Positions 26,158 to 34,122 of a stretch of 64,000 bases of DNA are shown here, piece by piece. This DNA comes from Paenibacillus aestuarii (GTDB lineage: Bacteria > Bacillota > Bacilli > Paenibacillales > NBRC-103111), in NCBI RefSeq assembly GCF_027789125.1, contig NZ_JAQFVF010000027.1, positions 62,001-126,000 of the forward strand. Reading direction: 5' to 3'. The first letter of the stretch is position 1; each line of letters begins with the position of its first letter. Under the pieces are notes generated by a model, which made no database searches, was not told the DNA's origin, and saw nothing but the letters and a program-made list of their open reading frames with translations. The position numbers and the translations under genes are program-made.

Positions 26158-26599
26158 GCAGAGCAGACGGAAGGCGGGCTTACGCCCAGCTACAGCTTGA
26201 TCGAGGCCGCAGTGCGCGCGGTAAAGCTGCCTGTCCAGGTCATGATCCGGCCGCATAGCAGCGGTTTTTGCTATAGCCATGCGGATCGCGAAGCAGCTGG
26301 GGGCGCTTACGCCGGACAAGCAGATCGACACCGAAGCGCTGAGCATGCTGCTCGAGGAGGCGCAAGGGCTGTCGGTCACGTTTCACCGGGCGATTGACGA
26401 AGCCGCCGATGTCGAGGAAGCGCTCCGTCAGCTTGCCCGGTTCCCGCCAATAGACCGGACCCTCACTTCAGGCGGCAAACCTAACGTGCTGCACGCGGTT
26501 CCGGAAGTGCAACGCGCCGTTGCCTGAAGCAAAGCGTCTTCCATTGCCATTATAGCGGGAAGCGGGTTGACGCCCGAATCTTTGAAGCGGGAATCCAGC
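26158..26599 (+). pseudogene. cutC: Decayed cutC (copper homeostasis protein CutC) remnant
   Basis: Pieces of CutC are readable but broken. Frame 1 from about 26167 gives TEGGLTPSYSLIEAAV and VQVMIRPHSSGFCYS. The sequence then shifts to another frame after an apparent deletion of about 20 codons and continues LGALTPDKQID and LSVTFHRAIDEA to a stop at 26525-26527. In the same frame beyond that stop lies AIIAGSGLTPESL, matching the normal CutC C-terminal part. The N-terminal ~30 residues are missing. So the gene has a 5' truncation, a frameshift/deletion and an in-frame stop, and cannot make a full protein. Confidence 0.85.
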
Positions 26600-27280
26600 T
26601 TAGGCAAATAAGTACCAGACCCGCACGGTTGCGCTGATCGTCAATTGCCCGGGCTGGATTGGCGTGGGCGACGCTGCGGCGCTAACGGCAAACTTGACGC
26701 TGTAAGGTACCGGCTCTGCTGCATGAGCGGGCTCTTGAACGCGGATAGGGACGGCGCTCAGCTGGGCGCCAATCGTGTCGGCGATCGTGACGGCTTTTTG
26801 CTGCGCATCGCGCAAAGCCTTCGTCAGCGCCTTCTGCTCATAGACTTCCGGATGCGCCATCGTGAACCGGATGCTGCTCACCTCATTAGCTCCGCTGGCG
26901 ACAGCGGCATCGACAATGGCTCCGGTCTGCTCGACGCGGTCTGTCGTCACTTGCAGCAGATGCGTGACTTTATAACCGCGAAATGTCTGTTTCCCGTCCG
27001 GATAATCATACTGCGTGTCGATCCGGTATTCCTGCGTTTGGATGTGTTCCCGGGGAATCCCAAGCGCAAGCAATGACTGAATCACAGCGGTAGTGATCTT
27101 CGCATTCTCGGCTTGAATCTGGGTCAGGTTCGTGCCTTCCGTGACAGCGCCAAGCACGATGACAGCCCGGTCGGGAGCGGCTTGGACCGTACCTTCGCCA
27201 AGCACTTCAATTGTTGCCTGCTGGTTCATAGAGGCGGCCGAAGCAGGATGAACATATGGATTGCCGTACATAGGGCTCAT
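26600..27280 (-). CDS. SIMPL domain (DUF541) protein
   Basis: A 226-residue protein of the SIMPL/DUF541 family, seen in IEVLGEGTVQAAPDRAVIVL, FRGYKVTHLLQVTTD and KALRDAQQKAVTIAD. Family members are often periplasmic or outer-surface proteins of unclear role (oxidative stress, signalling). No signal peptide is visible: the N-terminus is MSPMYGNPYVHPASAAS, so it may be cytosolic or exported by another route. An AAAAGGAG lies upstream of the ATG at 27280 with wide spacing. Its stop abuts the cutC remnant. Confidence 0.85.
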   Translation of the reverse strand: MSPMYGNPYVHPASAASMNQQATIEVLGEGTVQAAPDRAVIVLGAVTEGTNLTQIQAENAKITTAVIQSLLALGIPREHIQTQEYRIDTQYDYPDGKQTFRGYKVTHLLQVTTDRVEQTGAIVDAAVASGANEVSSIRFTMAHPEVYEQKALTKALRDAQQKAVTIADTIGAQLSAVPIRVQEPAHAAEPVPYSVKFAVSAAASPTPIQPGQLTISATVRVWYLFA

Positions 27281-27396
27281 AGAACTCTTTTCAGCTCCTT
27301 TTCACACGTTTTCAAATTTTATGCTGGCAGGATTTGATGTTATGACGGTTACGATATTTGTTTTTTGTGATGGGATGGTAGAGGGGTTGGAAAAAA

Positions 27397-27425
27397 TTGA
27401 AAGCTGCAAGAGAAGCTTTTATAAT
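27397..27425 (+). promoter_or_regulatory. Sigma-A promoter of the STM4015-STM4011 operon
   Basis: TTGAAA (27397-27402) and a perfect TATAAT (27420-27425) are 17 bases apart, 40 bases before the first gene. Confidence 0.8.
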
Positions 27426-27464
27426 AAGTGAAAGGTTGGTAATTTATTTCCAGGAGGGATTCTT

Positions 27465-28310
27465 ATGTCCGCATGTAAACTATCAGTCGATTATGATCAG
27501 TACGAGAATGGCGTCAAAATCGTAGATTTACTAGAGGAGCTTGCCAACAAAGCTGAGAGCCTGCAGCTTGAAAGTCTGATCATCGGTGATTGGGGCGGAG
27601 CTTACGAGAATGATTCCAGTGCAATTGTTGAAACGCTCGTTCGCTTGAAAGACCGTTTTCCGCAGCTGCGCAGCTTGTTTATTGGTGATATGTCCTATGA
27701 AGAATGCGAGGTCTCTTGGATTAATCAATCCAATCTGGGGCCGATTCTGTCCGCTTATCCCGAGTTGCGCTCGTTGACGATCAAAGGAAGCACGGGTCTC
27801 AGTCTTGATCCTGCTCACCATGACAACCTGGAGGAGCTTACGGTGATTTGCGGTGGGCTTGGAAGAGACGTTATTGCTAGCATTAGCGAAGGCAGTTTCA
27901 AAAACTTGCGGAAGCTGGAGCTTTATCTGGGCGTAGAAGATTATGGCTTCAACGGAAGCCTCGACGATATTCTCCCGCTGATTGAGCCAGGCAAATTCCC
28001 TCATCTTACTTATTTGGGGCTCAAAGACAGTGAAATCCAAGATGCAATTGCGATAGCGGTAGCGAATGCTCCGATTGTTGATCAGCTTCATACGCTGGAT
28101 CTTTCCATGGGAACATTGACGGATCAGGGGGCTGAGGCACTTCTTTATAGTGACAAAATCAAGAAGCTAGAGCTGCTTAATTTAAGCTATCATTATATGT
28201 CGGATGAAATGATGGAGCGTTGGGAGCAGTCGGGCCTTAACGTAGATATAAGCGATCAGCAGGATGCTGATGATAATGGCGATTATCGCTATCCTTCCTT
28301 GACGGAGTAA
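27465..28310 (+). CDS. STM4015 family leucine-rich-repeat protein
   Basis: A 281-residue protein. After a short N-terminal region it carries leucine-rich repeats of the ribonuclease-inhibitor style: LRSLFIGDM, LRSLTIKGS, LEELTVICG, LRKLELYLG, LTYLGLKDS, LHTLDLSMG and LELLNLSYH. The phrase SYEECEVSWINQSNLGPILSAYPELR is split here only for length and is typical of the STM4015 family. No signal peptide, so cytosolic; the repeats probably bind a partner protein. It is first in a five-gene operon with a clear promoter and GGAGG ribosome binding site. The biochemical role of the family is not known. Confidence 0.85.
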   Translation: MSACKLSVDYDQYENGVKIVDLLEELANKAESLQLESLIIGDWGGAYENDSSAIVETLVRLKDRFPQLRSLFIGDMSYEECEVSWINQSNLGPILSAYPELRSLTIKGSTGLSLDPAHHDNLEELTVICGGLGRDVIASISEGSFKNLRKLELYLGVEDYGFNGSLDDILPLIEPGKFPHLTYLGLKDSEIQDAIAIAVANAPIVDQLHTLDLSMGTLTDQGAEALLYSDKIKKLELLNLSYHYMSDEMMERWEQSGLNVDISDQQDADDNGDYRYPSLTE

Positions 28311-28312
28311 CG

Positions 28313-29530
28313 ATGAAAGCGATGATTGTCATTGGCAATGCCGGGAATAGAAGAACGACTGGACTGCAAGCGGCAAGAGCTCGGCTGGGGTTGCCCCCAG
28401 CCCTTGTTTTACAATATATCGATGTGCTGCAGGGCCAAGCATCATTGAGCTCGATTGCCCACAGCCTGCAGCGAACGATGGATGAGCCGCCCTTGCTGCG
28501 GCTTGACGCACCAGGGGAGCATTTTGAAGTGGAACGCGAACTTATTGCGATAGGCGCCCCTGATGCGGCAAGCAGCCAGATCGACGAGCGATGGCTTCGG
28601 TATTCCAAAAGCGCCCATCAGCCTATTCCGCTTAGGATGGCGCAAGGCATGAAGGAATGCAAGGGCAAGCTCTATCATCCTTCGCAGTGGTTCCGCGGGT
28701 ATTGCCGCCTGCTGTCAAGGCTGGACAGAGAGGCCAGACAGCTGTGGCATACACCACGCTGGATGAATGCTCCTGAGGATATAGCCGCCATGTTCGATAA
28801 GCGGTATACGCACGAAATCTTATCATCGGCCGGTTTGCCGGTGCCTAGAAGATTAGCGTCACCGGAAGCGATTCCGGATTACGATGCGTTACGGGATACG
28901 ATGGTTCGTGAGCGGGTACACCGACTGTTTATTAAGCTGGCAACGGGCTCCGGCGCATGCGGCGTCATTGCGTACCAAGTGAACCCCGTTACAGGGGCAG
29001 AATCGGCTGTGACTACAATAGCTGTGGATAACTTTCAAACCAGACCTCCGATCTTTTATAACGTGAAAAAACTGGTGAATTATCAAGAACGCCATGTTAT
29101 TCGCCAAATCATCAACTGGTTATTGGGACATGGCGCTCATATCGAGCAATGGATTCCCAAAGCTTCTTATCGCGATCGCACGTTCGACATCCGACAGCTT
29201 GTTGTCGCAGGTAAGTCATGTCACAGCATCGCCAGAGTAAGCAGAACACCTATCACGAATCTGCATCTCGATAGCGAGCGCATGGGCTTAATGGAGATTG
29301 GCCTGGCTGACGATCTTCAACATACGGTGCGGCAATGTGCCGAGCACACGTTAGCGGCCTTTCCACATTCCACCATTGCAGGCATCGATGTATTATTGAG
29401 CAGCGGATCATTGCGGCCTTACGTACTGGATGTCAATCCATTCGGAGATTTACTCTATCATAGTCAATATGAAGGACATGACCCCTATGAATGGGAAATG
29501 AGAATGGCTTCGCTCCCTTCGACGATCTAA
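28313..29530 (+). CDS. STM4014 family ATP-grasp-type protein
   Basis: A 405-residue protein starting two bases after the previous stop. The opening VIGNAGNRRTTGLQAA is a family hallmark. The second half has an ATP-grasp layout: FIKLATGSGACGVIAYQV supplies the nucleotide-binding Lys and Gly-rich loop, and IAGIDVLLSSG plus VLDVNPFGDLLYH hold the acidic and Asn magnesium ligands. ATP-grasp enzymes join a carboxylate to an amine or thiol through an acyl phosphate, so this is the likely ligase of the operon. Substrates are unknown. Confidence 0.85.
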   Translation: MKAMIVIGNAGNRRTTGLQAARARLGLPPALVLQYIDVLQGQASLSSIAHSLQRTMDEPPLLRLDAPGEHFEVERELIAIGAPDAASSQIDERWLRYSKSAHQPIPLRMAQGMKECKGKLYHPSQWFRGYCRLLSRLDREARQLWHTPRWMNAPEDIAAMFDKRYTHEILSSAGLPVPRRLASPEAIPDYDALRDTMVRERVHRLFIKLATGSGACGVIAYQVNPVTGAESAVTTIAVDNFQTRPPIFYNVKKLVNYQERHVIRQIINWLLGHGAHIEQWIPKASYRDRTFDIRQLVVAGKSCHSIARVSRTPITNLHLDSERMGLMEIGLADDLQHTVRQCAEHTLAAFPHSTIAGIDVLLSSGSLRPYVLDVNPFGDLLYHSQYEGHDPYEWEMRMASLPSTI

Positions 29531-29548
29531 ATGGAAGGGGATCATACG

Positions 29549-30334
29549 ATGTTTAACATGAATGAAATGGTTGGGACGCATGATATTCTCATGATTACAC
29601 TGGATACGCTGCGCTATGACGCCGCTGTCCTGGAGGAAGACAACTGCCCGAATTTGTGCGGCGATGGGCATTGGGAAATGCGGCACACGCCGGGAAGCTT
29701 CACTTATGCGGCGCATCATGCTTTTTTTGGCGGCTTTCTGCCGACTCCGGCTACGACAAATAAGTCAGAACATGTTCGGTTGTTTCATTCGAAAAATACG
29801 GGACTACATACACATCCGTATACATGGCAATTTGATTCAACGGATATTGTATCCGGTTTGCAGGCAGAGGGCTATCGGACGATCTGTATTGGCGGCGTCA
29901 TCTTTTTCACGAAAAAAGTTCCGCTGGCCAAAGTGCTGCCCAGTTATTTCCAGGAAAGCTATTGGAGAATGACCTTTGGGGTTACGAATCAACGCTCAAC
30001 AGAGCATCAGGTGAATCATGCCATCAAGCTTCTGCAAAATTCATCTCTGCCAGAGCGGCTGTTTTTGTTTATGAATATTTCAGCCATTCATGGGCCTAAT
30101 CATTATTTTGTGCCAGGAGCGAAAAAAGACTCCATAGCGACGCAGCGCGCGGCACTCCGTTATGTTGACGGAGAACTGGGGCGATTGTTTCAGGCATTCA
30201 GGGAACGGGAACGGCCTGTATTTTGCATGGCGTTCTCAGATCATGGCACTGCCTTCGGGGAGGATGGCTATCACGGCCACAGGCTTGCACATGAGGTCGT
30301 GTGGAACGTGCCTTATCGCGAGTTTATTTTGTAA
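29549..30334 (+). CDS. STM4013/SEN3800 family hydrolase (alkaline phosphatase/sulfatase fold)
   Basis: A 261-residue protein. The ATG at 29549 is preferred to one at 29531 because GGAAGGGG lies directly before it. The alkaline-phosphatase-like fold is shown by ITLDTLRYDAAV (metal ligand D19) and FSDHGTAFGEDGYHGH (D231/H232 and later His). There is no C-x-P-x-R sulfatase signature; the nucleophile may be a Thr or Ser in TPGSFTYAAHHAFF. It would hydrolyse a phosphate- or sulfate-type ester, perhaps on the product of its neighbours. It is the third gene of the operon. Confidence 0.83.
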   Translation: MFNMNEMVGTHDILMITLDTLRYDAAVLEEDNCPNLCGDGHWEMRHTPGSFTYAAHHAFFGGFLPTPATTNKSEHVRLFHSKNTGLHTHPYTWQFDSTDIVSGLQAEGYRTICIGGVIFFTKKVPLAKVLPSYFQESYWRMTFGVTNQRSTEHQVNHAIKLLQNSSLPERLFLFMNISAIHGPNHYFVPGAKKDSIATQRAALRYVDGELGRLFQAFRERERPVFCMAFSDHGTAFGEDGYHGHRLAHEVVWNVPYREFIL

Positions 30335-30354
30335 GGTGAGAGGAGAAGATGACG

Positions 30355-31728
30355 ATGAGCCATACAGTCGATTCGAATGACTTGAACATCCTCCACAACC
30401 CGCAGGCTCTACGCAGCTGGAAAGACGGCCTGACAGCAGAGCCTTATCGGTCTTATTTGTATGCTTATCCGCACAAAACTGCCTATCGAGCATTGGCGTC
30501 GAAGCTGCTTTCTGAACTGTGGAGCCAGGAAATGGCAGATACGTACTTTTTATATATGCATATCCCGTTCTGCGGGGCTCGGTGCGGCTTCTGCAATTTA
30601 TTCACCTTACCTGACAAGAGAGCCGATGTTCATGCCGAATATGTGGATGCTCTGGAAAGACAAGCTGCACAATGGGCTCCGTTCATTCAGAAAAAGCCGG
30701 TTGCCCGATTTGCTATCGGAGGCGGCACGCCGACGTTACTCGAGCCTGTCCAGCTTGCGCGGTTGTTTCATATTGCCCAAGATGTGATTGGCTTGGATCC
30801 AGCTCAAGTCTCAATCTCGGTAGAGACATCTCCCGAGACGGTAACCGCCGAACGCCTGGCTATTTTACAAAGCCGGCAGGTGGATCGCGTCAGCATGGGC
30901 ATTCAAAGCTTCATCTCGTCTGAAGCGGAAGCGATCTATCGTCCGCAGAAGCCGCAGGAGGTTGAAAGAGCGCTGGAACAACTCAAGCAGTACCGGTTTC
31001 CGATTCTTAACTTGGACTTGATATATGGCCTTCCTGGGCAAACGATGGCGTCATGGTTGTATTCGCTGGATAAGGCGCTATCCTATGAGCCGGAGGAGAT
31101 ATTTATTTATCCGCTGTACACGCGTGAGCACACCATTGTAAAGCCGGAGCAGATCAGGCAAAGCGGCGAAGATCACAGAGTTAGCTTCTATCGCGCAGCG
31201 CGGGAACGTCTGCTTGCGCAAGGGTATACACAGTATTCGATGCGCAGATTTGCCAAAGCGGCAGCGGGTTCGGGTAAGAAATTGCTTCCGTACAGCTGTC
31301 AGGAAGAAGGCATGATCGGCCTTGGCTGTGGCGCACGGTCTTACACCAGGAATGTCCATTATTCCTCGCGATACAGTGTAGGGCGTGCTGCTACAGCAAG
31401 TATTATTGCCGACTATGTGGCTGCAGCCGATTACTCTCATGCCGATTACGGCCTTGTGCTTAGCAAGGATGATCAACAGCGCCGTTTTATACTCAAAGCG
31501 CTGCTTCACATGGAAGGCTTGGCACTGAGCAGCTATCTGGAGCGATTTGCAGCATCAGCGCTTGTCGATTATCCCGAATTGAATCTGCTTCTCCATACCG
31601 ATCTTGCTGTGATAGAGCACGATGTATTGCGATTGACGGATGAAGGGCTTATGTACTCCGATGCGATTGGAGATTGGTTTATTTCCCCGGACATTCGTGC
31701 GCTCATGGAAAGCTGTGATCTTGCATGA
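30355..31728 (+). CDS. STM4012 family radical SAM protein (HemN-like)
   Basis: A 457-residue radical SAM enzyme. The 4Fe-4S motif is CGARCGFC with C73, C77 and C80 (CX3CX2C); GGGTPTLLEP and the SVETSPETVT strand follow, as in the HemN/coproporphyrinogen-oxidase-like group. HemN-like members include oxidases, methyltransferases and cyclopropanases, so the reaction cannot be read off. The ATG at 30355 is chosen over 30349 because of its better distance from AGGAG. The stop overlaps the next start by ATGA, implying translational coupling. Confidence 0.87.
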   Translation: MSHTVDSNDLNILHNPQALRSWKDGLTAEPYRSYLYAYPHKTAYRALASKLLSELWSQEMADTYFLYMHIPFCGARCGFCNLFTLPDKRADVHAEYVDALERQAAQWAPFIQKKPVARFAIGGGTPTLLEPVQLARLFHIAQDVIGLDPAQVSISVETSPETVTAERLAILQSRQVDRVSMGIQSFISSEAEAIYRPQKPQEVERALEQLKQYRFPILNLDLIYGLPGQTMASWLYSLDKALSYEPEEIFIYPLYTREHTIVKPEQIRQSGEDHRVSFYRAARERLLAQGYTQYSMRRFAKAAAGSGKKLLPYSCQEEGMIGLGCGARSYTRNVHYSSRYSVGRAATASIIADYVAAADYSHADYGLVLSKDDQQRRFILKALLHMEGLALSSYLERFAASALVDYPELNLLLHTDLAVIEHDVLRLTDEGLMYSDAIGDWFISPDIRALMESCDLA

Positions 31729-32582
31729 AAGCGACACTTTATTTTCGCGGGAGCTTAAGCTCATGCAATTACGACTGTCCGTACTGCCCTTTTAGCAAGA
31801 ACACGGATAGTCAGGAGTCTTTGCTGAAGGACCGGCTGCAGGTACAGACATTTGTCGATTGGGTAGAGGAGCAAGAGGGGAGCGGGCATCGGTTATCTGT
31901 GTTTTTTAACCCTTATGGTGAAGGACTTACGCATCGTTGGTACAGGGAAGCTTTGGTTAAATTGTCCCACATGCAGCATGTCGACAAAGTTGCGATACAA
32001 ACCAACTTATCCGCTAAGCTTGATTGGATCGGTGATTTGAATCCGGCAACGGCCGCATTCTGGGTCACCTACCACCCCGGGCAGACGGAGGAAGAGCGAT
32101 TTTTACAGCAATGCCTCAAGCTCTATGGGCAACAAATCCTGTTCAGTGTAGGCTGTGTCGGGGTTAAGAGCGCGTTCAATTCCATGGCTTCCATACGGAA
32201 GGCATTGCCCGATGATGTTTATATGTGGGTCAATGCATACAAAGATAGACCGGATTATTACTCTGCAGAGGATACGGCGTTTTTGAGCCGTGTGGATCCC
32301 TATTTTGGCCTTAACGCTAAAGATTACGACAGTATGGGCAAGCCGTGCAGTACCGGGCAATCTGTGTTTTATGTTCAAGGAGATGGGCGCGTAAAGCGAT
32401 GTTATAAGGATCGTCAAGTAATCGGAAATTTGTATAAAGACGGACTGGAAGAAATATGCAGGGAACGGCCGTGCCGTATGAGACAATGTGATTGTTATAT
32501 CGGCTACATTCATATGGAGGAGCAGCAGTTCGCTTCTATTTATGGAGAGCGCGTACTCGAACGGATCGCAAAAATCCCTTGA
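31725..32582 (+). CDS. STM4011 family radical SAM protein
   Basis: A 285-residue radical SAM enzyme with CNYDCPYC (C14, C18, C21). The C-terminal part carries extra cysteines (GKPCSTGQ, KRCYKD, RPCRMRQCDCYIGY) and the phrase VIGNLY, as in SPASM/twitch-type auxiliary cluster domains of peptide-modifying enzymes. It starts inside the stop codon of the STM4012-type gene. It is the last gene of the operon, and a terminator follows. The substrate is unknown; no short precursor peptide gene is seen in the operon. Confidence 0.87.
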   Translation: MKATLYFRGSLSSCNYDCPYCPFSKNTDSQESLLKDRLQVQTFVDWVEEQEGSGHRLSVFFNPYGEGLTHRWYREALVKLSHMQHVDKVAIQTNLSAKLDWIGDLNPATAAFWVTYHPGQTEEERFLQQCLKLYGQQILFSVGCVGVKSAFNSMASIRKALPDDVYMWVNAYKDRPDYYSAEDTAFLSRVDPYFGLNAKDYDSMGKPCSTGQSVFYVQGDGRVKRCYKDRQVIGNLYKDGLEEICRERPCRMRQCDCYIGYIHMEEQQFASIYGERVLERIAKIP

Positions 32583-32689
32583 CCTCCTTGATACAATGAA
32601 GCCGGTCTGTTGACCGCAACAAGCATGCAAGAAGGACAAGGGATTGAGGAAGGGCAGATTAGCATCCGCCGCTATCGGGTTGAGGGTAG

Positions 32690-32722
32690 CCACCGGCTAA
32701 ACCATCGGTGGTGTTTATTTTT
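32690..32722 (+). terminator. Intrinsic terminator of the STM4015-STM4011 operon
   Basis: CCACCG and CGGTGG pair (with an extra GGC/ACC region) and are followed by TTTATTTTT, overlapping the end of the convergent gene. Confidence 0.75.
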
Positions 32723-33986
32723 CATTGGAAAGTTTTAGTACGTCCAGCAGTTTGAAAAATAAGCTCAGCACGATGGTCACGACTGTCGCGAGCGCCATGC
32801 CTTTCATCTCAAAATGACCCCACTTGAAGGTAACTCCGCTGAGGCCGATAACGAGCACAACTGTCGTTAAAATCAGGTTCACCGGCTTGCTGTAATCCAC
32901 TTTGGTCTCAACCAGCATGCGGATCCCCGAAGCGGCGATCACGCCGAACAGCAGCAAGGATACGCCGCCCATCACCGGGGTCGGGATGGTTTGAATGAGC
33001 ACGGATATTTTACCGATAAAGGAGAGGACGATAGCCAAAATCGCTGCTCCGCCGATTACCCACACGGAGTAGATACGGCTAATCGCCATAACGCCGATAT
33101 TTTCACCATAGGTAGTGTTCGGCGTCGAGCCGACAAGCGATGAAATCATCGTCGAGATCCCGTTACCGAGCAAGGAGCGGCTGAGCCCGGGGTCTTTGGA
33201 CAAATCTTTGCCGACCATATTGCCGGTTACGATCAAGTGGCCGATATGTTCGGCGATCACGACCAGCGCCGCTGGCGCGATGACCAAAATGCTCGCCCAA
33301 TCAAAGGTTGGCGTCGTGAACGTCGGGAGCTGGAACCATGAAGCTGCGTTCCACGCGTCAGCCAAGTGCACGAGCCCCATCAGTGCAGCGAGGACGTATC
33401 CCGCGACGATGGCGATCAGGATCGGAATGACTTTCATAAAACCACGGAACATAACCGTACCGATGATACCGACAAGCAAGGTGAAAATGGACACTGTCGC
33501 CGTGGGCGAATCGATCGACCAGTTTGCCGGCGCTCCGCTTGGCGCGATCAATCCGGCCATGCCTGCTGCAGTCGGCACCAGCTCGAGGCCAATGACGGCG
33601 ACGATGGCGCCCATGGCCGCCGGCGGGAAGACGACATCGATCCATCCGGTCCCGACAGCCCGGATCAGCAAGGCGACGATGGTGAAAATGAGGCCGACGA
33701 TGAGGAAGCCGCCAAGTGCTGCGCTGTAGCCTTTGCTCGATAAAACTACAAAAACCGGAGATAGAAAGGCGAAGCTCGAACCGAGAAAGGCTGGGATCTT
33801 CCCTTTCGTGATCCAGATATAAAGCAGGGTGCCGATACCGTTCATGAGCAGAATAGTGGCCGGATCGACTTTAAACAGGATCGGGACTAAAACAGTGGAA
33901 CCAAACATGGCAAATAAATGCTGCAAACTTAGCGGAATGCTCTCCCCCCATGAAGGGCGTTCATCAACTTGAATGATGCGTGACAA
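32715..33986 (-). CDS. Uracil permease (NCS2 family)
   Basis: A 423-residue NCS2 nucleobase transporter with 12-14 membrane helices. The N-terminal motif LSLQHLFAMFGSTVLVPIL is typical of the uracil branch (UraA/PyrP), as are FPPAAMGAIVAVIGLELVP and VIAEHIGHL, whose Glu contacts the base in E. coli UraA, plus PNTTYGENIGVMAISRIYS. Expected function: proton-coupled uracil uptake. The start is TTG at 33986 behind GAGGAGG. No pyrimidine attenuator (PyrR-type) is evident in the short upstream gap. Confidence 0.93.
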   Translation of the reverse strand: MSRIIQVDERPSWGESIPLSLQHLFAMFGSTVLVPILFKVDPATILLMNGIGTLLYIWITKGKIPAFLGSSFAFLSPVFVVLSSKGYSAALGGFLIVGLIFTIVALLIRAVGTGWIDVVFPPAAMGAIVAVIGLELVPTAAGMAGLIAPSGAPANWSIDSPTATVSIFTLLVGIIGTVMFRGFMKVIPILIAIVAGYVLAALMGLVHLADAWNAASWFQLPTFTTPTFDWASILVIAPAALVVIAEHIGHLIVTGNMVGKDLSKDPGLSRSLLGNGISTMISSLVGSTPNTTYGENIGVMAISRIYSVWVIGGAAILAIVLSFIGKISVLIQTIPTPVMGGVSLLLFGVIAASGIRMLVETKVDYSKPVNLILTTVVLVIGLSGVTFKWGHFEMKGMALATVVTIVLSLFFKLLDVLKLSNEK

Positions 33987-34122
33987 TTTGAAATGACCTC
34001 CTCTTTATTAACTCTGTACGCTATCTTACCACAATAGGGCAATTTCTGTACTACACTTTTGCATAAGGATTTGCCGGTTAGTTAATAATGGCAGTAAAAT
34101 GAAGAATATGGAGAAAACTTAC

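Noticed and set aside
29549..30334. Calling the STM4013-type gene a sulfatase
   Set aside because: No C-x-P-x-R or S-x-P-x-R formylglycine motif is present.
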